Shown: positions 1-11,349 of the stretch, in pieces
Numbering within the stretch: position 1 is the stretch's first letter
Layout: every line of letters starts with the position of its first letter
Source of the DNA: Balanoglossus misakiensis
Taxonomy: Eukaryota > Hemichordata
NCBI GenBank assembly: GCA_040954595.2
Contig: CM082578.2
Coordinates: forward strand, 10,726,001-10,790,000
DNA length: 64,000 nucleotides
Reading direction: 5' to 3'
Translations under genes and position numbers: made by a program
The notes under the pieces: generated by a model
The model's database searches: none
Seen by the model: only the letters and a program-made list of their open reading frames with translations
What the model was told of the DNA's origin: nothing

Positions 1-19
1 AGGCAAACTGACATTTCAG

Positions 20-241
20 GGTTCGAGTGCGAACCAGAAGCGCGGAATTCGGCCACTGCAGCAGAGGAGTAAGCTGGGTGTTGCTAGTCCTCACACATTT
101 ACTGCCCGGACCGCTCCCAGTGACTGCAAAGTACCCTCTGCCAGCTCTTTACCCAAACAAGGCGGTGGTGGTGGTGGTGCAGCCAAGTCTAGACTCTCCC
201 GATTCAGCAAACTGCTCAAACCGGGTGCAACAAGCAAGCAG
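20..241 (+). CDS. GTSE1-like exon a (first visible)
   Basis: The exon follows the acceptor ACATTTCAG and ends CAG|GTCAGT. It encodes 74 residues in phase 0: a Ser/Lys/Arg-rich stretch with a six-glycine run and a basic end (KSRLSRFSKLLKPG). A different reading frame is also open here but does not join the following exons. Confidence 0.8.
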
Positions 242-3200
242 GTCAGTACTTGTTATCAAACAAACGTGATTTCATTTTAAAAATTGGTTTGCAGGGCATT
301 TTACAATTCAGATCAAATTGTTGAAAATGCATGCCGTATCTTATTTCTTAGAATTAGAAGAAAATTGTTCACAAATTTGTAGTATTTTGCTAGACGTCAG
401 TGAAATCTGACTCTGATTGATTAATCTTAGTATATAGTATTACCTTGATATATGATAAGATATATATATATAATAATTTTCTGTTCACACATGATACATT
501 ATTTGTTTGCAATGCCAGTCATGTTGTTCACATGAAATTGCCATGTGACATTGATGACAACAAAAATGCACTGAAATGTGCATACATGTACATGTTTTTT
601 TCTTCTCCTGATTCATTACCATTGTTGATTCACGTTCGTTTTGAAGGCAAATTACAATTTGGTGGTAGTGAACACAAAAAGTGGTATGACATTGGTTGCA
701 ACTTACTTATGCTTTTATCAATAGTATCAGTGTTACTTCATAATTACGTTCCTCTGTATATAATTATAGCACATTTCTCTGTATATAATTACAGCACATT
801 CCTTTGTATAACATAAGTTGAGCGCATCAAGGCTTTGGCCAAACATGCGAGTACATGCACATGAATGAGGTTCAGCTGTAAAAATTGTTCTGTGTTCACT
901 TTTAGTCGCCGTCGGCCATAGCCAGCAAAATAGTCAGCCCACCCAAGAGAAAGAGACTGAACAGTGCGGGGTCTGATGAAGCAATGTCTGAAACTTGCAG
1001 CGTAACTTCCGATACCAGTGATTGCTCCAGTACCACCAACATGTCTGCAGGCAAAAGACCTCTGCCAACAGAACGAAGGGTAAGAGTTGCTCCATTGAAA
1101 TATATCACAAGCATATGGTCTGTTCTAAACTGTGTTCTCTGATTTTCAATTTTAACTAGAATACTTCCACTTCAGTACATAACCAGCTTTTTTATCAAAT
1201 TTCAAACAGACAACGTCCAGACTATCAGGCTTGAAACCCCCATCGTCCTTCAAACCACCAACCCGCTCTGTTAGCTCCACTTCATCATCAGCGTCAAGTA
1301 ATTCTTCGTTCCACTCACTGAATGATTCAATCAAAGAGCAAGGTAAGCACCTGTGGAATGGCTGTGGTTTCACTGATCACTATTATAATTATAGACAACT
1401 CCTTTCATTTACATTGCTCCCTGCTCACTCTGAATCTTGATGGAAAATTATAGACCTGGACCCGACCTGAGTTAAATGACCAAGACACCTGAACCATTGC
1501 ATACTATACTCCTATCAAAGCCAGTCATTAGGATTTTTTTGATAATCATACATGTTTCAGGCAAGAAAACAAGTGGTCTGCCACTCCCAAAGTATAAACC
1601 CAGTCTGATCAGACCCAGCTCCCTGACAAAGAAGACAGCAGCTGCAGCAAACAGGACTGATGGCCACTCGGTCAAGTCTTCCACCGGCAGTAGAATGAGC
1701 AAACCCCAGCCAGTCAAAGCCACTATGCCAGTGCCACACCGAGCGACACCTACGCCGGGCAAAGTCAGTCACAGAGGTATGAGCTTTTCAATTTGGATTT
1801 CCTTTACATGTACATGGGATGTTGTATCATAATTTACATTACTGTGATTACAGTAAATTATCCTGCAATTACATGTTTCCTATCCAAGCTAAGTATAATG
1901 GCACTCTGTATAAAATTAATTTAAATGATTGTGAACATCTCTCATAATTGTTCCAGCAAATCGAGTGGCTACATACACATCGGAGGTGACCTCTCTGCCT
2001 ATGCAAACTTACATGTAAATTGAATGGCGATTGGCATATCCAGTTTCATGACAATTTCTCAGATGCACATTATCTTTGAAATGCATCCGTTCTGTGTATC
2101 CACTGTCATATTTCCTGAGCCCAATGCGAATTGATAAAAAACATCTGAACCAAATTAAACATGACAATATATATCCTCTGTAGGTAGGATCCTGGCAGGT
2201 TTAATTGTAATGCCTTAAAACCATCTACCGGTAATCGAACAATAATAGGGTGAAAGTGATGAGTTCCCTATCTCCCACTGTGCTCTACTTAGACCTGAAG
2301 GGGGTAGTCCATTGGATATGTCTGTGATGTAAAATGTAACAAATACACCGAGAAAAAATCTTGTGGAGTGAATATCTGCTATTGTGCAAATGAACACCGT
2401 ATTCTATGGCAGGATGAACATGATTTTCATTCTGTGTGTGTGTTGACCTCCAGTAGGGCTCAGAACAACTACACCCAAATTTTCCAGTATCACAGCAGCC
2501 AGTACACCCAAGACGAGAGAGAAAACAGGAATGCCTAAACGAAATCTTGGATCTTCTCTCAGCAGTGTTGGTAGCACCGACAGTCTCCCTGAATCTGCTT
2601 CGAAGTAAGAACTTTTCAAAAATAAGAATTCTTATCACTTAGCATTTAATGTGCATATTATACAAATAGGCCACTTTCATGACCCCTACATGACCTTACA
2701 TCCTGGTACATTTTTGGTTTAATATAGTCTGGAAATTCAACATTTTGCTGCATGAGAGGTGAAAAGTTTACTCAATAGTAATTTTGAAATGGCAGTGCAA
2801 TATAAAGTTCCGTAATACTTACAGAGGTTTGAATCAAAATAGGGGATTCACACCAACAACTGGAGGATTGGGATTGGGATTTTTCTTACTTGTGTATAAC
2901 AATGCGTCATCTTCTGCAAACCCAGGATGCGATCGAATGACAGCATTGACTCTGTGTTCGTAAGCACCCCACCCACTCCAATGACCAACCACGGTAACAG
3001 CAGCAGATCAAAAATGGGCACTACACCGCAATCCATCTCGCGTCGCCGTTCAAACATTCCAACACCACTGAGGCGGAGTACATGTAGCTCCGTCAAATCC
3101 AGGTTCAGTTCTAATGCCTCAGTGACTGCTCCAAGGTAAAAAAAATACTTTGTGTGTTTTCAACTGTACTGTACAGTAATAGTAATAGCAAAGCCTCTAA

Positions 3201-4035
3201 ATCAGTAAATTTCGAAAAAAATATCATGGTTGGATTGTAGCAATTGTGTAAGGTAGCATTTCAATATTGTCAGTCAGAAGTCACAGTAGCATTTTTTTAG
3301 TGCGTATTTCCGTGTCAAGTGAGTATTTTTTTTTGCGTCAAATAAGCTTACTTTTTGCGTACACACGACCTCTGGTCAGTGAGTGTACTCCCCAGTAATA
3401 AATATCAATGACACGAGTGATGAAGGGATATTACGGAACTGGTACTCAGACCCTTTTTTTCTCATAGCCCACTTTGCAGTCCACTAGCTCGTAGAACGTC
3501 ATCAAAACATGGCAGATCCCCAGCCAGTCAGAGATCAATGCCACCACCCAAGTTTTCCATCGACGATGGCGGTGACAGACACACGGACAACAAAGAGAAT
3601 GTACAATCCACAGAGAAAGTAGCGAAGAATTCACCGGCCGTGGACATGGTGAGAATATTTGTGTACTGTAGATCATCTCTGTTTTACCCAGAGAAATGTA
3701 ATTGTTGTTTTCAGTCTACGTTAGCTGCCTATACGCTGAAACCTTGTATCAAATTATAAAACTGTGTTGTTCTATCGTTTCTGCAGTTGATTGATTTGTC
3801 TGATTCACCTTTCAAGAGACAGTCTCCCTTGAGATCAACGGTAAGTTGTTTTAATTGTCCATTTGTTGGGGAGGGGGGATTTGGGTTAATCGTTTGACCA
3901 TCATACAGAGAACTGCATGGTCAATCTGGTTTTGTGTATTGTTGACGAATATTTGGCTAGTCATGACAAAAAAATGCTTTTCTTTTGATCTTGCAGATGA
4001 CAATATCAGAACCAAAGTTTGACTTCACCGTGTGA
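20..4035 (+). CDS. GTSE1-like basic Ser/Pro-rich protein, 5'-partial, nine exons
   Basis: Exons 20-241, 906-1079, 1210-1342, 1561-1776, 2454-2604, 2926-3135, 3468-3648, 3787-3840 and 3997-4035 splice with GT-AG borders and matching phases into 459 residues plus TGA; the first visible exon begins after an acceptor, so the N-terminus is outside the window. The protein is low-complexity, basic and rich in Ser, Pro and Lys, with motifs such as SRLSGLKPP and RRRSNIPTPLRRS, and no globular domain I recognise. Near the C-terminus LIDLSDSPFKRQSP occurs. In the GTSE1 family, repeated LI(D/N)-hydrophobic motifs near the C-terminus bind clathrin on the mitotic spindle, and the rest of the chain is disordered and basic. 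That resemblance is the reason for the call. Another microtubule-associated Ser-rich protein is possible: low complexity makes orthology uncertain, but that this is a real gene is nearly certain. Confidence 0.6.
242..905 (+). other. Intron a-b of GTSE1-like gene
   Basis: AT-rich intron containing a TA-rich stretch near 459-475 and a two-copy 25-bp tandem repeat (752-801). The open frame across 445-816 has no protein-like character. Confidence 0.75.
752..801. repeat. Two-copy 25-bp tandem repeat
   Basis: The unit beginning CTCTGTATATAATTA is present twice head to tail. The copies differ at about two positions. Confidence 0.85.
906..1079 (+). CDS. GTSE1-like exon b
   Basis: The exon lies between a TTTTAG acceptor and AGG|GTAAGA donor, and gives 58 residues in phase 0. 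It contains a nuclear-localisation-like PPKRKRL followed by an acidic Ser/Thr tract. Confidence 0.85.
1210..1342 (+). CDS. GTSE1-like exon c
   Basis: The exon follows AAACAG and ends G|GTAAGC in phase 1. It encodes SRLSGLKPPSSFKPP and a poly-Ser tract. Confidence 0.85.
1561..1776 (+). CDS. GTSE1-like exon d
   Basis: The exon follows GTTTCAG and ends G|GTATGA in phase 1. It encodes about 72 basic residues with repeated Pro-Lys motifs. Confidence 0.85.
1777..2453 (+). other. Intron d-e of GTSE1-like gene
   Basis: I see no repeat, RNA gene or extra exon here beyond the splice signals. Confidence 0.7.
2454..2604 (+). CDS. GTSE1-like exon e
   Basis: The acceptor is CCTCCAG and the donor AA|GTAAGA, leaving phase 2. 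The exon encodes a Thr/Ser/Lys-rich stretch ending SSVGSTDSLPESAS. Confidence 0.85.
2605..2925 (+). other. Intron e-f of GTSE1-like gene
   Basis: AT-rich intron in which nothing further is visible. Confidence 0.7.
2926..3135 (+). CDS. GTSE1-like exon f
   Basis: The acceptor is AACCCAG and the donor AG|GTAAAA. The exon holds STPPTPM, a possible proline-directed kinase target, and SRRRSNIPTPLRRS. Confidence 0.85.
3136..3467 (+). other. Intron f-g of GTSE1-like gene
   Basis: AT-rich intron with short poly-T stretches; no other feature is seen. Confidence 0.7.
3468..3648 (+). CDS. GTSE1-like exon g
   Basis: The acceptor is CTCATAG and the donor ATG|GTGAGA, leaving phase 0. The exon includes DNKEN, a KEN-box-like sequence of the kind the anaphase-promoting complex recognises, which would suit a cell-cycle-regulated protein. 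Confidence 0.85.
3787..3840 (+). CDS. GTSE1-like exon h with LIDL motif
   Basis: This 18-codon exon lies between TTCTGCAG and GTAAGT. It encodes LIDLSDSPFKRQSPLRST; the LIDL is the clathrin-box-like motif behind the family call. Confidence 0.8.
3997..4035 (+). CDS. GTSE1-like terminal exon
   Basis: The exon follows CTTGCAG and encodes 12 residues ending KFDFTV, then TGA. It is in phase with the preceding exon. Confidence 0.8.
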   Translation: MTISEPKFDFTV

Positions 4036-5992
4036 ACAAGAAAATAACACATTATGCATTTTCTAGGCCCATGAAGAAAAAGATGACAATATAGACAAGA
4101 AGAAAAAGTAGCCAACAGACTGCCAACTTTGCTACAACTGAATGATTTAGAACTCACAATTTCAGTGTTGTTTTATCATTCAACTGTGTAAGATTTTGCT
4201 GTGTATGTCTGTTTTTTGGACATCAGCGATTATGTAGTAGCTGAGCCTCTCCATTTTGCAAATTACCCTTTTTTTAACTGCCAGAATATTTACAAGAAAT
4301 ACCGCACATGATTTCCTTGCAACAGCTTTGTTGGCAACGGGCTACACAGTGTATTAAGGTAGCCTTGCAAGGATTACAGCCAAACCTGCCTGAACTGGAC
4401 ACCAAACAAGCCTGAGAAAATTTTCCAGTCAGTGAAGAGTTTAGTGTATAGAGATTCTCTGACATGGTGTCCTGTGTATAGTGACATGCCTACAGGTGCG
4501 CAATTCAGACAGGTTATTTTATGTGTACACAGGGAGATTATCTGAGGTTATCTGAGATGTAATAGTGTGTTTAATTTGATCAGGAAATTGTTTTTGATGA
4601 TTGAAGTTTCAGGAAACAGAAAAATTTGATAGCCCAGCTATCAGATGACTTCAGAATTCTCAAATCACTGCCACTGGAAAGCCAGAGTACGGTCTTTGTC
4701 GAAATGAGTTCTGTCATACTGAGGAAGACCTTGATTTGTTTTGCCTTTCCCTTTCCTGTTCTTTTCCCTCTTCTCTTTTTCCTGGTTTGCATGTGTCTGT
4801 TCAAATCATTGTGTTCACCCCAAGCTGGAAATAGTGCATGTCGTTTTGATTTGATGTAGTATAATTAGCCATTACAATGCATGGGTCGCAGTTTTTATCC
4901 AACCTTGGCAAGAACTGGTTTTACTCCTCATATGAAAATTAGAAGAAAAAAATAACTTCTCGCAAAAGTCACTGCGTCAGAAGATGGCAACTTGCCAGTG
5001 GCTTTAGAAAAACCCGTACTTGACAAGTGATTGTATTACAAAGTGTAGTGTGTTCTGTAGTATCTGGACTTTAGAGTTACATAGACATATGTATAGATAT
5101 ATGAGAATGCATACATAGATTTCTTGGGTCATTTATCTCACTGTTGCACCATTGTCGTAGAGATCAATCAACGTAATGTATATAATGAGATTTGTCTTGC
5201 TTCATTTACATCCAAGCAAATGTGTATATATGTAGTTTTGCTTGTAGAATTTTGTAGACGTTCCACTGCCATTAGACTTTTAGCAAGTTGCAATCGAGTG
5301 ACTCAGTTCACTGCCATATAAACCTTGACATTCCATGATTGCCTTATATGTGATTATCATACTTTCAATTCCACTAGCCAGTCTGGGCCGGATAAGCAAT
5401 AGACTCAATCAGTTGAACATCGCATGTGCCTCCTAGCAGATACAGGGGCTGTATAGCAAAATCTGGGTCCTGGGGTCACCCATCTGGGGTTTGGCTTTTT
5501 AGCTGGGAGTAGGTGCTGTTTAAGTTTGGTGAGGGTCTTAGGCCTAAGGGTTCATCCATACCTGAATCTCAGTATCAAGAGAACAGTGGTCACGTTGTTT
5601 CAAGTGCACAGGTGCTGTGGAATTGAAATTAATGAAGTCACCATTGATTAAAAGACATATTGTTAGACATCAGAAATATTGATGTTGATTTGATTGTGGA
5701 GAGTATATGTGTACGCATTGAAACGCAAACGAAAGTGCGCCCTCATGCGATTGAGCTAAACATCATACCACACCAGGTTTTTTCTCACTCAATTTAATTT
5801 CTGACCGGCAGATACCCAAATACAATGTCTTTCCAACAAAAAGGGTGTTATTTAGAAATACATATACACAATTTATACATAACAATGTGAACATACAAAA
5901 CCGAAATTCTCATGTTGTTGTACGTTAAGACCCATATGGTTTCTGTCCGGCTAATACATGTACATGTATAAAGGGAGAGGCAGGGACAATGG
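4036..5992 (+). other. 3' UTR and downstream flank of GTSE1-like gene
   Basis: No coding sequence follows the stop. I found no canonical AATAAA close to it; an ATTAAA variant at 5647-5652 is one possible poly(A) signal, so the transcript end is not determined. Confidence 0.45.
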
Positions 5993-6165
5993 CAATCTGA
6001 TTAAAATCCGATGTAGGGTACACGGCGACGTCTCGGTTTCAAGTTACTTAGGGCCTACGCCGTACGGTATTTGTATCCTGTCGTCTCACACTACAGCGCA
6101 AGAGAAAACCATGAAGCCTGAGTAAAATACGTCGCCGGAGGCTACATCTGATTTTAATCAGATTG
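5993..6165. mobile_element. MITE-like element with 24-bp terminal inverted repeats
   Basis: The left end starts CAATCTGATTAAAATC (5993-6016) and the right end is its reverse complement (6142-6165) with one mismatch. A further inverted pair, GGCGACGT and ACGTCGCC, lies just inside. The element is 173 bp and non-coding. A related left end occurs at 35648-35671, so this is a dispersed family. I see no clear target-site duplication. Confidence 0.7.
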
Positions 6166-7011
6166 TTACAATGCAGCTCATGAACTGACCAGCGTAAGTT
6201 TGAAAACAAGTTCACCGTAGATCTCGGCCTATCTCACTCCTAGTAAAAAAGGATTTGGTTTAAAATGCCTCACAAAACTGAAACTGTTAAACATGTAACG
6301 AATGTAGTATAAGCTTATAGATACTTAAAGTAACATACAATCAATATATAGATACTAAAATACCACATTTGACTCATTTTCAGTAGAAATGTATTTCCTT
6401 ATGAATATCCGATTTCGAAAATATCGTATATAGGCTATATAGTAAATGGTAATTCTGCTCATCCAACAGACGAAAATATGAAACGTGCCCCCAGCGATAT
6501 GAAATGAAAGTTTAATGCATGCAAATTATTAGCATGTCGGCTAGTTCCGAAAGAAACGATGACAAAAGCTCGATGACCAGCATGAAAATAGCGTCAAGAG
6601 GACAAAATGGTCCCGTTTGATCAAACTCGGTACATGAAGGATGACATGTACTGTGTCAGACATACTAGCGTTTGGTTCCCTATTGTTAAATTTCCGAAAA
6701 TGATAACAGGCAATGCAAGACAGAGGGACAGACGGGCGGCCTGACGGACGGGCGGTAACCGATGCTCTCACTGCTATATTTCGACGTACCGAACGGGAGC
6801 TAAAATCTGCAATTTCGCGATCCAAAGATGACTGATGTCAGCCTCCGTGAAAAAACAAGGAGCGTCATCAATCTGTCGCAGCCTTATTCCCATCTGATTT
6901 ATGATGGCAGAGGAGATACCAGAGAAAGCGTTTCTAATTGACGTGGTCTATCATGTCCCAAAGGTCGTGTTATTTACTGGATTGATGTGATTTTCATTGG
7001 CTTCTGCATAA
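6166..7011. other. Intergenic, no gene seen
   Basis: The stretch is AT-rich, with a short GACGGGCGG direct repeat around 6730-6755. The open frame at 6541-6825 (-) has no recognisable domain. Confidence 0.6.
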
Positions 7012-7025
7012 CCCCCCCCCCCCCC
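7012..7025. repeat. Poly-C tract (14 C)
   Basis: An uninterrupted run of 14 C, the only long C run on this strand; the other long runs are poly-G. Confidence 0.95.
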
Positions 7026-7076
7026 TCTACTGTCTATGGTGCTACTAGCACATGTGTATGGGGGTGGGATGCGGGC

Positions 7077-7169
7077 TTAACCCTTTCACCCCCAGAACCC
7101 TCCATAGAGGTCCAACTTTACCATAGAAAACAATGGATTTTGACCAAACCATGGCGGTGAAAGGGTTAA
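7077..7169. mobile_element. TTAA-ended MITE, copy 1
   Basis: This 93-bp block begins TTAACCCTTTCACC and ends with the reverse complement GGTGAAAGGGTTAA. Its interior (GAGGTCCAACTTT, GACCAAACCA) recurs in reverse orientation at 10052-10151, so it is a dispersed non-autonomous element. TTAA ends are typical of piggyBac and Kolobok-type insertion. Confidence 0.75.
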
Positions 7170-7624
7170 ACACGGATACCTTATGTTTTACCGTGATAGG
7201 TGAGAACTTGACGTTGGTTGGAAATCTTAAAAGTTGCCAACGTTTCACATTTTGGTCAAACCATGGCATAATCGAACTCGTAGAATAACCGATATCTTGT
7301 CGCTGGGGGGGGGGGGGTAATTCTAGGAATCGGGAATAGATGCGTCTGTGGGATGAGCCGGAACTGAACATTGTCATGGCAACAGAGCATACAGAGCAAC
7401 GTAACACGAGAAAACGTGAAAACATAAATAATTTACCTATCATGCGTAAATATATTGATAATTTGGTGGTGTTAGATGACTTTCTTCCTTATTTCCCCCA
7501 GACAACTATTAGTAAGTACACCTGGCACCGAAACGTTGTCTGGTTTTTTTTATGCTAAGGTTGTCGATATTTTACTTGTGCCAGCTAATTGAAGCGATAT
7601 TACACTCGGGTTCATCATATCCGT
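7170..7624. other. 3' flank of CCDC3-like gene 1
   Basis: The stretch contains a 13-G run at 7305-7317. No canonical poly(A) signal for the minus-strand gene is evident. Confidence 0.5.
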
Positions 7625-8482
7625 CTAATGCAACCATTTGCTGATGGCTAACATGACATACACTAGAGGCAGGCACGCAGACGGCGACGCGGACGAGTTG
7701 GTGGTGATTACTGAGGCCTGTCCGTGTGGAGACTTGGTGTTTTCCGTTTTCGTGTTCGAGGCGAGGCGGTGGACAGTCGTAGTGGCCGTACGCGTGGTGG
7801 TCTCTGCCGTCAGTTTTGTCGTGTCGGGCATCTCGGACCTTGCTCCCGTCTTGCGGATGTACTTGGCGGCGTAGTCGTCGTAAGCATAGCAGGATCCCGA
7901 GCGGGGCGATTCTGAGAACGGACACCCTTCGCCGGTGACGGGGTTCGGCGCCACTTTGCACACCCCCATGACCTCTCTGAAATTCTCCTCCGACGGCTCG
8001 ATCAGCGATCTCTGTTTGTTGATCGGGTCGATCTCCAGGGTGTCGTCCGGAAACCCGAACTCCTCGTAGTTGTCGCTGCGGAACAAGAAAGCGATGTACC
8101 GCCGGCCGATTTCGGCGTCTTCGTTGGTGCACTTGTAGCCGGACCGAGTTCCTGCCCCCGTGACGTTGACAAAGCGAGGCAACTGCTCCCCGTAGTAATG
8201 GCAGAGGACCTTCATCAGGGTGATGTAGCCGAATTCGCTGTAGGGATGCTCCGGCCACACGGCGTCCGAGTACTCGTCGCTCAAGTCAAAGTGGTAATGC
8301 TCCAATACTTCGACGTAGACAACGATGTCGGCCATGAAGACACGTGTTTTCAGATCGAATTCCCTCCACACGCCAATTGAAGAGCAGGCGGACGATTGAC
8401 GAAGGTTGGTAAGGTTAATGCTGGCGAGAATGAGTAGGTGAACGACCAGTGTCGTGTTCTTTCGCCATCCGTGTAGTGCCAT
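7625..8482 (-). CDS. Secreted, probably GPI-anchored CCDC3-N-terminal-like protein 1
   Basis: An intronless 285-residue frame runs from ATG at 8482. Residues 1-32 look like a signal peptide (hydrophobic VVHLLILA). The ectodomain at about 33-200 has Cys33, Cys94, Cys118 and Cys175, matching Cys30, Cys82, Cys103 and Cys152 of the paralogue at 16071-16694, with ADIVVYVEVLEHY aligning to ADVVVLGMVKRHY and VNVTGAG to VNITNIA. A Thr-rich stalk follows (220-240) and then a hydrophobic tail (270-285) like a GPI-attachment signal. The pattern Cys, Trp, hydrophobic strand with Val-Val, LC, N-x-T, Cys matches the conserved N-terminal region of the secreted vertebrate protein CCDC3 (favine), but the coiled coil of CCDC3 is absent. 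Binding partners and role are unknown. Gene reality is very likely; family placement is moderate. Confidence 0.75.
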   Translation of the reverse strand: MALHGWRKNTTLVVHLLILASINLTNLRQSSACSSIGVWREFDLKTRVFMADIVVYVEVLEHYHFDLSDEYSDAVWPEHPYSEFGYITLMKVLCHYYGEQLPRFVNVTGAGTRSGYKCTNEDAEIGRRYIAFLFRSDNYEEFGFPDDTLEIDPINKQRSLIEPSEENFREVMGVCKVAPNPVTGEGCPFSESPRSGSCYAYDDYAAKYIRKTGARSEMPDTTKLTAETTTRTATTTVHRLASNTKTENTKSPHGQASVITTNSSASPSACLPLVYVMLAISKWLH

Positions 8483-8554
8483 TGCGAGCGCGTTCTTCAG
8501 AGCTGTGTCGTGAGCTGGTGTGAAGTTAGTCTAGAACAGGTATGCAGTCCGCTG

Positions 8555-8561
8555 CCTTATA
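8555..8561 (-). promoter_or_regulatory. TATA box of CCDC3-like gene 1
   Basis: On the minus strand ATATAAGGC reads towards the gene, about 73 bases before the ATG. This leaves room for a roughly 40-50 base 5' UTR if transcription starts 25-30 bases downstream, which supports an intronless transcription unit. Confidence 0.55.
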
Positions 8562-10051
8562 TTTTTTTTCCGCGGCCCAAGTCACACGTGATGTTGTGCA
8601 TCGAATGCTAGGATGTTATATGCGCGCACGCGGATATGTCTCTCTATATTAAAACGTTACGCACAGTTGCTTGAGCCAATTCTGTATCTCTGTGACGAAT
8701 CAATAACCACACAACATCCGTAATTATCATAATATGACGTCCTAATACTGTGACCGTTCTCGTGATTGGTAAACATCCGTAACGACAGTGTCGCAGAGAA
8801 CGCTGTGTTCGCAAATAGACGGTATAGGCTATTAGTAGGAAAACGTACAGACGCACTCCCTATATTTAATTGACTGAGTTCAGCTCATTGATAAAAAATC
8901 AATTAGGGGGGATGTTTTCCCTGGCCTCGCGTCTTGTTGGTTCTGAACATACACAAAAGGGGCATGTACTATAGGGTGATGCTTGGAGCAGCGTAGTAAT
9001 CATGTCTGCATTTGCAAATCACAACAAATTCGCTGTTCTCTCCCTGGCGGGTAAACTTTAATCAAAATGCTTGCTATATATAAGGAACAGTGTTTGGTTT
9101 TCTAGACATCCAAAGACGTCTGAGACACTGAAACAAGCATCGACAAATCGGAAGTCAACTGTCGGGGAGGCGCGGGGGGGGGGGGTAATCATTGCACTGC
9201 GACCTTCGGCGGGTCGTGTATAAAATGTAGGTTTTCAGTTCTTTCTTTTTTGCCTTTTTATTTATGTACCACATCATACTGTACCAGTGACACCAGTGTG
9301 ATTCCGGAGAAGAAAACATTCTCCAGTTTCCACGACCCTCTAGCGAAGAGCGGCATCCCGTTGCCTAGACTTGGTTCTTGATTCACATGACTGCCAGTAG
9401 TGTACATGCAGTTCCACACAGCCGATACAGTTCTGTCAGAAAATGCTTGTCTGGACAATATATTTATTTCAACGTAATTTACAGCTGAATTCGCCGGAAC
9501 GGCTTTGTAAAATAATTCCTCCAGCCCACCCACCCCAAATATAAAAGAAAACGCCCTAAATTTCACTCATCACTGCTATGGCTGAGATAGGGCAAGTATT
9601 CGCAGCATTTGTAGAAACTAATTTAGGGTATATCATTCTGTGATAGAGGAACATCGAACATCACTCGACAGTTCGGTAAATCCCTGATATTGTTGACCCC
9701 CATCAACAATTTGTTGCGATATCAGTAGCTTTGCTTGAGTGTTCGAACGTAAAATGCAATTCGTGCCCGGTCACGTCGTCTGAACCATCACGACGTCCGC
9801 AAGAAGCAGCCCGGAACAATGGGGAGGACATTGTAGTGATGTGGTCGTAGTTCTTCTCCGTTCCACAGATCCCAGGAATATTATGGACATTTGCTGGAGA
9901 GAAAAAACATCCACGGGAATAGACGTGCATGCGCGGGGACAAGTGCGTATATACCCGGGGTATATACCGGCCTGCCCAGGTGTATACGTGTGTCCCAACA
10001 GGACTCTCCCCTCGATTACTCCCAACGCAATTTCATGCAATTAGCCGTTAA
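8562..10051. other. Upstream flank of CCDC3-like gene 1
   Basis: No gene is supported. It holds a 12-G run at 9174-9185 and a near-perfect palindrome at 9947-9967. A plus-strand TATAAAA-like site near 9220 has no frame behind it that I would call. Confidence 0.55.
9947..9967. repeat. 21-nt palindrome
   Basis: GTATATACCC and its reverse complement GGGTATATAC are separated by one G. It could be a protein-binding site or chance; nothing nearby decides. Confidence 0.75.
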
Positions 10052-10151
10052 TTAACCATAGTGATTTCGCCACCGTGGTTTGGTCAAATCTATTGTTTCC
10101 TGAGGCAAAGTTGGACCTCTATACATAGGGGAAATGGGGTGATAGGGTTAA
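10052..10151. mobile_element. TTAA-ended MITE, copy 2 (inverted)
   Basis: This is a divergent reverse-orientation copy of the 7077-7169 element: read on the minus strand it starts TTAACCCTATCACCCC, and it shares GAGGTCCAACTTT and GACCAAACCA. TTAA occurs at both ends. The two copies flank CCDC3-like gene 1. Confidence 0.7.
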
Positions 10152-11283
10152 TCGTTACCGGAACAGAGAGAAATGCCTGTGAATTTTTGGTACACAAACA
10201 AGTTGGTCTGACTCATGCTTCGACCTGATCGCCCTCTGGCATAAAAGACACACAGCGAGAACAATTCTGCCTTGTCAACTGACGAAAGCGCCGGCGCTGT
10301 TTTTGTCGACAGAGGGCACCTGTCCCGCGGCTGTTATTCTGAAGTCACACACCACTCGTTTCCGAATTAACGTCGCCTTTAGCATGCCTGGGCGATCTCA
10401 CTTGCCCACGCCAGTTCTCGATATCAACAAATGTGGAAACAAATCGTGAAAAGGACAGATTAAGTTTACATCTCAAATCTTTATATTGTTAAAAATAACA
10501 AACATTTGCTGCAGCGAAGGGAAAACTGTCTTACTTGCATAAAAATAGGCAATTCGACTATGGCGTGACGGTACGGTCAATGGCGTCCATGTGACTTCAC
10601 ATTGGTCAAGCTTCATCAACCGTTCTAAAAACAGAATAATTACTCGCCATTACTCCATCCATCATTTTAGAAGATAGCTTAAAATCTGACATAGATATGC
10701 CCGGCGTGTATAGTCACTGACCAGTTTCCGGCTAGAGACATTTTGAGTAAACGAATAGTACTACCGGTACTCACGTCGTTTTTTCATGATTTTAGTGTTA
10801 ACTAAGTTCATCTAAATGATGCTATTTCCATGTTTTTTTTCTCAAAAAGACTCTTCACACGCATTAATAAAGAAAAAGATTTGAAACGTTTAAAGGACTG
10901 TCCCCGAGGCGCTTACAACCTCAAGATGTTAACACATTACATTTTGTAATTATTCGCCAAGCTTGGAATTCTTTGAATCCCTGTAATACATCCCAAAGAA
11001 TGGGGGCGGTTGCCATGTAGAGATTCAACCGATATGTTTGTTCACTTGGTGGTCTAAGAATTTTGTTCAAAACATATTTTTATTCCTCTTTGTTCATTGA
11101 ATACACTGGCGGTGTGTGTGGTCGAAGATTATATCAGAAACTTTGCAAATATATATACGACGACGAAACCCTATCGTTTTAATACTCGTGATAATGTTCA
11201 ACTTCTCTATGATGTGTTGACCACACGACGAATGTGTCGTGATGACTGGCATGAATCTGTGGATTTGTTTATGTGTGTGTAGG

Positions 11284-11349
11284 GGTAGGCAGGCGGGCAG
11301 GTAGGTTGGTTGGTTGGTTGGTTGGTAGGTAGGTTGGTAGGTAGGTTGT
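11284..11349. repeat. Degenerate GGTT/GGTA simple repeat
   Basis: The stretch consists mostly of GGTTGGTTGG and GGTAGGTAGG units. Confidence 0.85.

Noticed and set aside
7572-8258. 228-codon minus-strand frame overlapping CCDC3-like gene 1
   Set aside because: Arg-rich shadow frame; the 285-codon frame has signal peptide, cysteine pattern and a paralogue.
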